A stretch of DNA of 64,000 nucleotides, from positions 403,271-467,270 of the forward strand of contig NW_027096053.1 of the NCBI RefSeq assembly GCF_040115645.1. The letters run 5' to 3'. A program made the position numbers and the translations under genes. Every line of letters begins with the position of its first letter. Within the stretch, counting starts at the first letter, position 1. Shown here piece by piece: positions 63,138 to 64,000 of this stretch. The notes beneath the pieces are model-generated. The model was not told the origin of the DNA, ran no database searches, and was given only the letters and a program-made list of their open reading frames with translations. Source of the DNA: Euwallacea fornicatus (taxonomy: Eukaryota > Arthropoda > Insecta > Coleoptera > Curculionidae).

Positions 63138-64000
63138 TAAGGCTTCATTCGGTTTTGGTGAGTTTTCTAGAAAACGAGTAATTTATGTGCTCAAACACAC
63201 ATCTTTCATGACTTTTCAAGATTTGAACCTCTGTAACTTCGGCAAATGATCTCCAAATGCCTTCAAAATTTGACCATCGAATCACCTCGTCGAGCTCTTT
63301 AACTTGACTAATAAGGCTTCATTGTATCTTGGTGAGTTTTCTAGAAAACGAGTAATTTATGTGCTCAAACACACATCTGTCGTGACTTTTCAAGATTTGA
63401 ACCTCCGTAACTTTGGTAAATGTGCTCCAAATACCTTCAAAATTTGACCATAGAATCACCACGACGAGCTCTTTAACATGACTAATAAGGCTTCATTGTA
63501 TCTTGGTGAGTTTTCTAGCAAACGAGTAATTTATGTGCTCAAACACACATCTGTCGTGACTTTTCAAGATTTGAACCTCTGTAACTTCGGCAAATGAGCT
63601 CCAAATGCGTTCAAAATTTAACCATAGGATCACCTCGACGAGCTTTTTAACATGGCTAAAAGGCTTCATTCGGTTTTGGTGACTTTTCTAGAAAACGAGT
63701 AATTTATGTGCTCAAACACACATCTGTCGTGACTTTTCAAGATTTGAACCTCTGTAACTTCGGCAAATGAGCTCCAAATGCCTTCAAAATTTGACCATAG
63801 AATCACCTCGACGAGCTCTTTAACATGGCTAATAAGGCTTCATTCGGTTTTGGTGAGTTTTCTAGAAAACGAGTAATTTATGTGCTCAAACACACATCTT
63901 TCGTGACTTTTCAAGATTTGAACCTCCGTAACTTTGGCAAATGTGCTCCAAATATCTTCAAAATTTGACCATAGAATCACCTCGACGAGCTCTTTAACAA
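62981..64000 (+). repeat. 10-monomer (1,739 bp) tandem duplication, copy 2 (cut by window end)
   Basis: The first 1,020 bp of copy 2. It still matches copy 1 at the last base of the window, so the true end of the repeat, or of the array, lies outside. Confidence 0.85.

Larger units (their letters stand above)
1..64000 (+). repeat. 174-bp satellite DNA array (whole window)
   Basis: The landmark AGTTTTCTAG (or a one-base variant) recurs every 174 bp from position 7 to 63856, always on the + strand. The spacing 63856-7 equals 367 x 174 minus 9, matching nine single-base deletions seen elsewhere, so there is no net insertion of other DNA. One canonical copy has 67 G+C of 174. Stops occur in all six frames of a canonical monomer, so no ORF can run much beyond about 57 codons and none looks coding. 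Unit length near a nucleosome repeat and block-wise organisation are typical of centromeric or pericentromeric satellites of eukaryotes, both plant and animal. Centromere identity and plant origin are inferences; the repeat family is not recognised. Confidence 0.97.

Noticed and set aside
1..64000. CRISPR array
   Set aside because: Whole 174-bp units repeat back to back. There are no unique spacers between short repeats and no cas genes.
1..64000. Protein-coding genes or a repetitive protein (174 is divisible by 3)
   Set aside because: A canonical monomer has stops in all three + frames (for example TAG at phase 8, TAA at 19, TGA at 87 or 111) and in all three - frames. Open stretches are at most about 57 codons and recur only because the DNA repeats.
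1..64000. Hidden transposon, LTR element or viral insertion
   Set aside because: Monomer register is continuous to the last base, with a length change of only nine single bases. No insertion larger than that can be present unless it is a multiple of 174 bp of the same satellite.
1..64000. rDNA, tRNA or telomeric repeats
   Set aside because: No rRNA or tRNA-like conserved segments and no short telomeric motif tracts were seen. The unit is uniform and AT-rich throughout.
1..64000. Assignment to a named satellite family or species
   Set aside because: The sequence did not match the Arabidopsis, Brassica, maize, rice or human alpha satellites as I know them, and guessing another family without a database search would be unsupported.
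1..64000. A previously undescribed multi-gene system
   Set aside because: The window has no genes. The only noteworthy system is the satellite's own amplification pattern.

Overview
The whole 64,000-base window is one uninterrupted head-to-tail satellite DNA array. The repeat unit is 174 bp and all copies lie in the same orientation, giving about 368 monomers. Counting from the phase base at position 7, the last monomer starts within the window at 63856. That is exactly 367 units of 174 bp minus nine single-base deletions, so almost nothing but the satellite is present. I found no gene, RNA gene, transposon or unique-sequence island. A canonical monomer carries stop codons in all six frames, and one monomer I counted has about 38.5% G+C. 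Unit length near one nucleosome repeat, megasatellite-like homogeneity and higher-order structure point to a eukaryotic, probably centromeric or pericentromeric, array. A plant source is my best guess, but I do not recognise the repeat family and the species cannot be named from this sequence.

The monomers fall into recurring variant classes: a canonical class; a divergent class with a different central segment (TGATTCTCAGG); a CCAGAAATTT class; a TTTAACC class; a TAAAAATTT/CACATC class; and a 173-bp class. These classes occur in fixed orders, so the array is made of multi-monomer blocks (higher-order repeats).

Layout, left to right. 1-1392 is a 4-monomer block repeated twice. 1899-7788 is a mosaic in which five monomers recur 1,740 bp apart and a 3.8-kb stretch recurs about 6.1 kb further right. 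7789-19135 is an approximately 11.3-kb block (A) that reappears as A' at 48151-59323, about 40 kb away. 19136-30126 holds a 14-monomer spaced repeat, a 16-monomer (2,784 bp) tandem duplication and a 5-monomer (870 bp) tandem duplication. 30127-35023 is a 14-monomer (2,436 bp) tandem duplication. 35024-40147 is enriched in divergent-class and 173-bp monomers. 40148-49289 is a 26-monomer (4,524 bp) tandem duplication whose right end runs into A'. 59324-64000 is a more heterogeneous stretch ending in a 10-monomer (1,739 bp) and a 2-monomer (348 bp) tandem duplication; the 1,739-bp repeat runs off the window.

Nothing in the window acts through an encoded product. What it records is sequence turnover: unequal exchange and block amplification at many scales, all keeping the 174-bp register. 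Identity statements come from reading and comparing positions by eye. They are exact at the breakpoints I quote, but I did not run a base-by-base alignment of every block.
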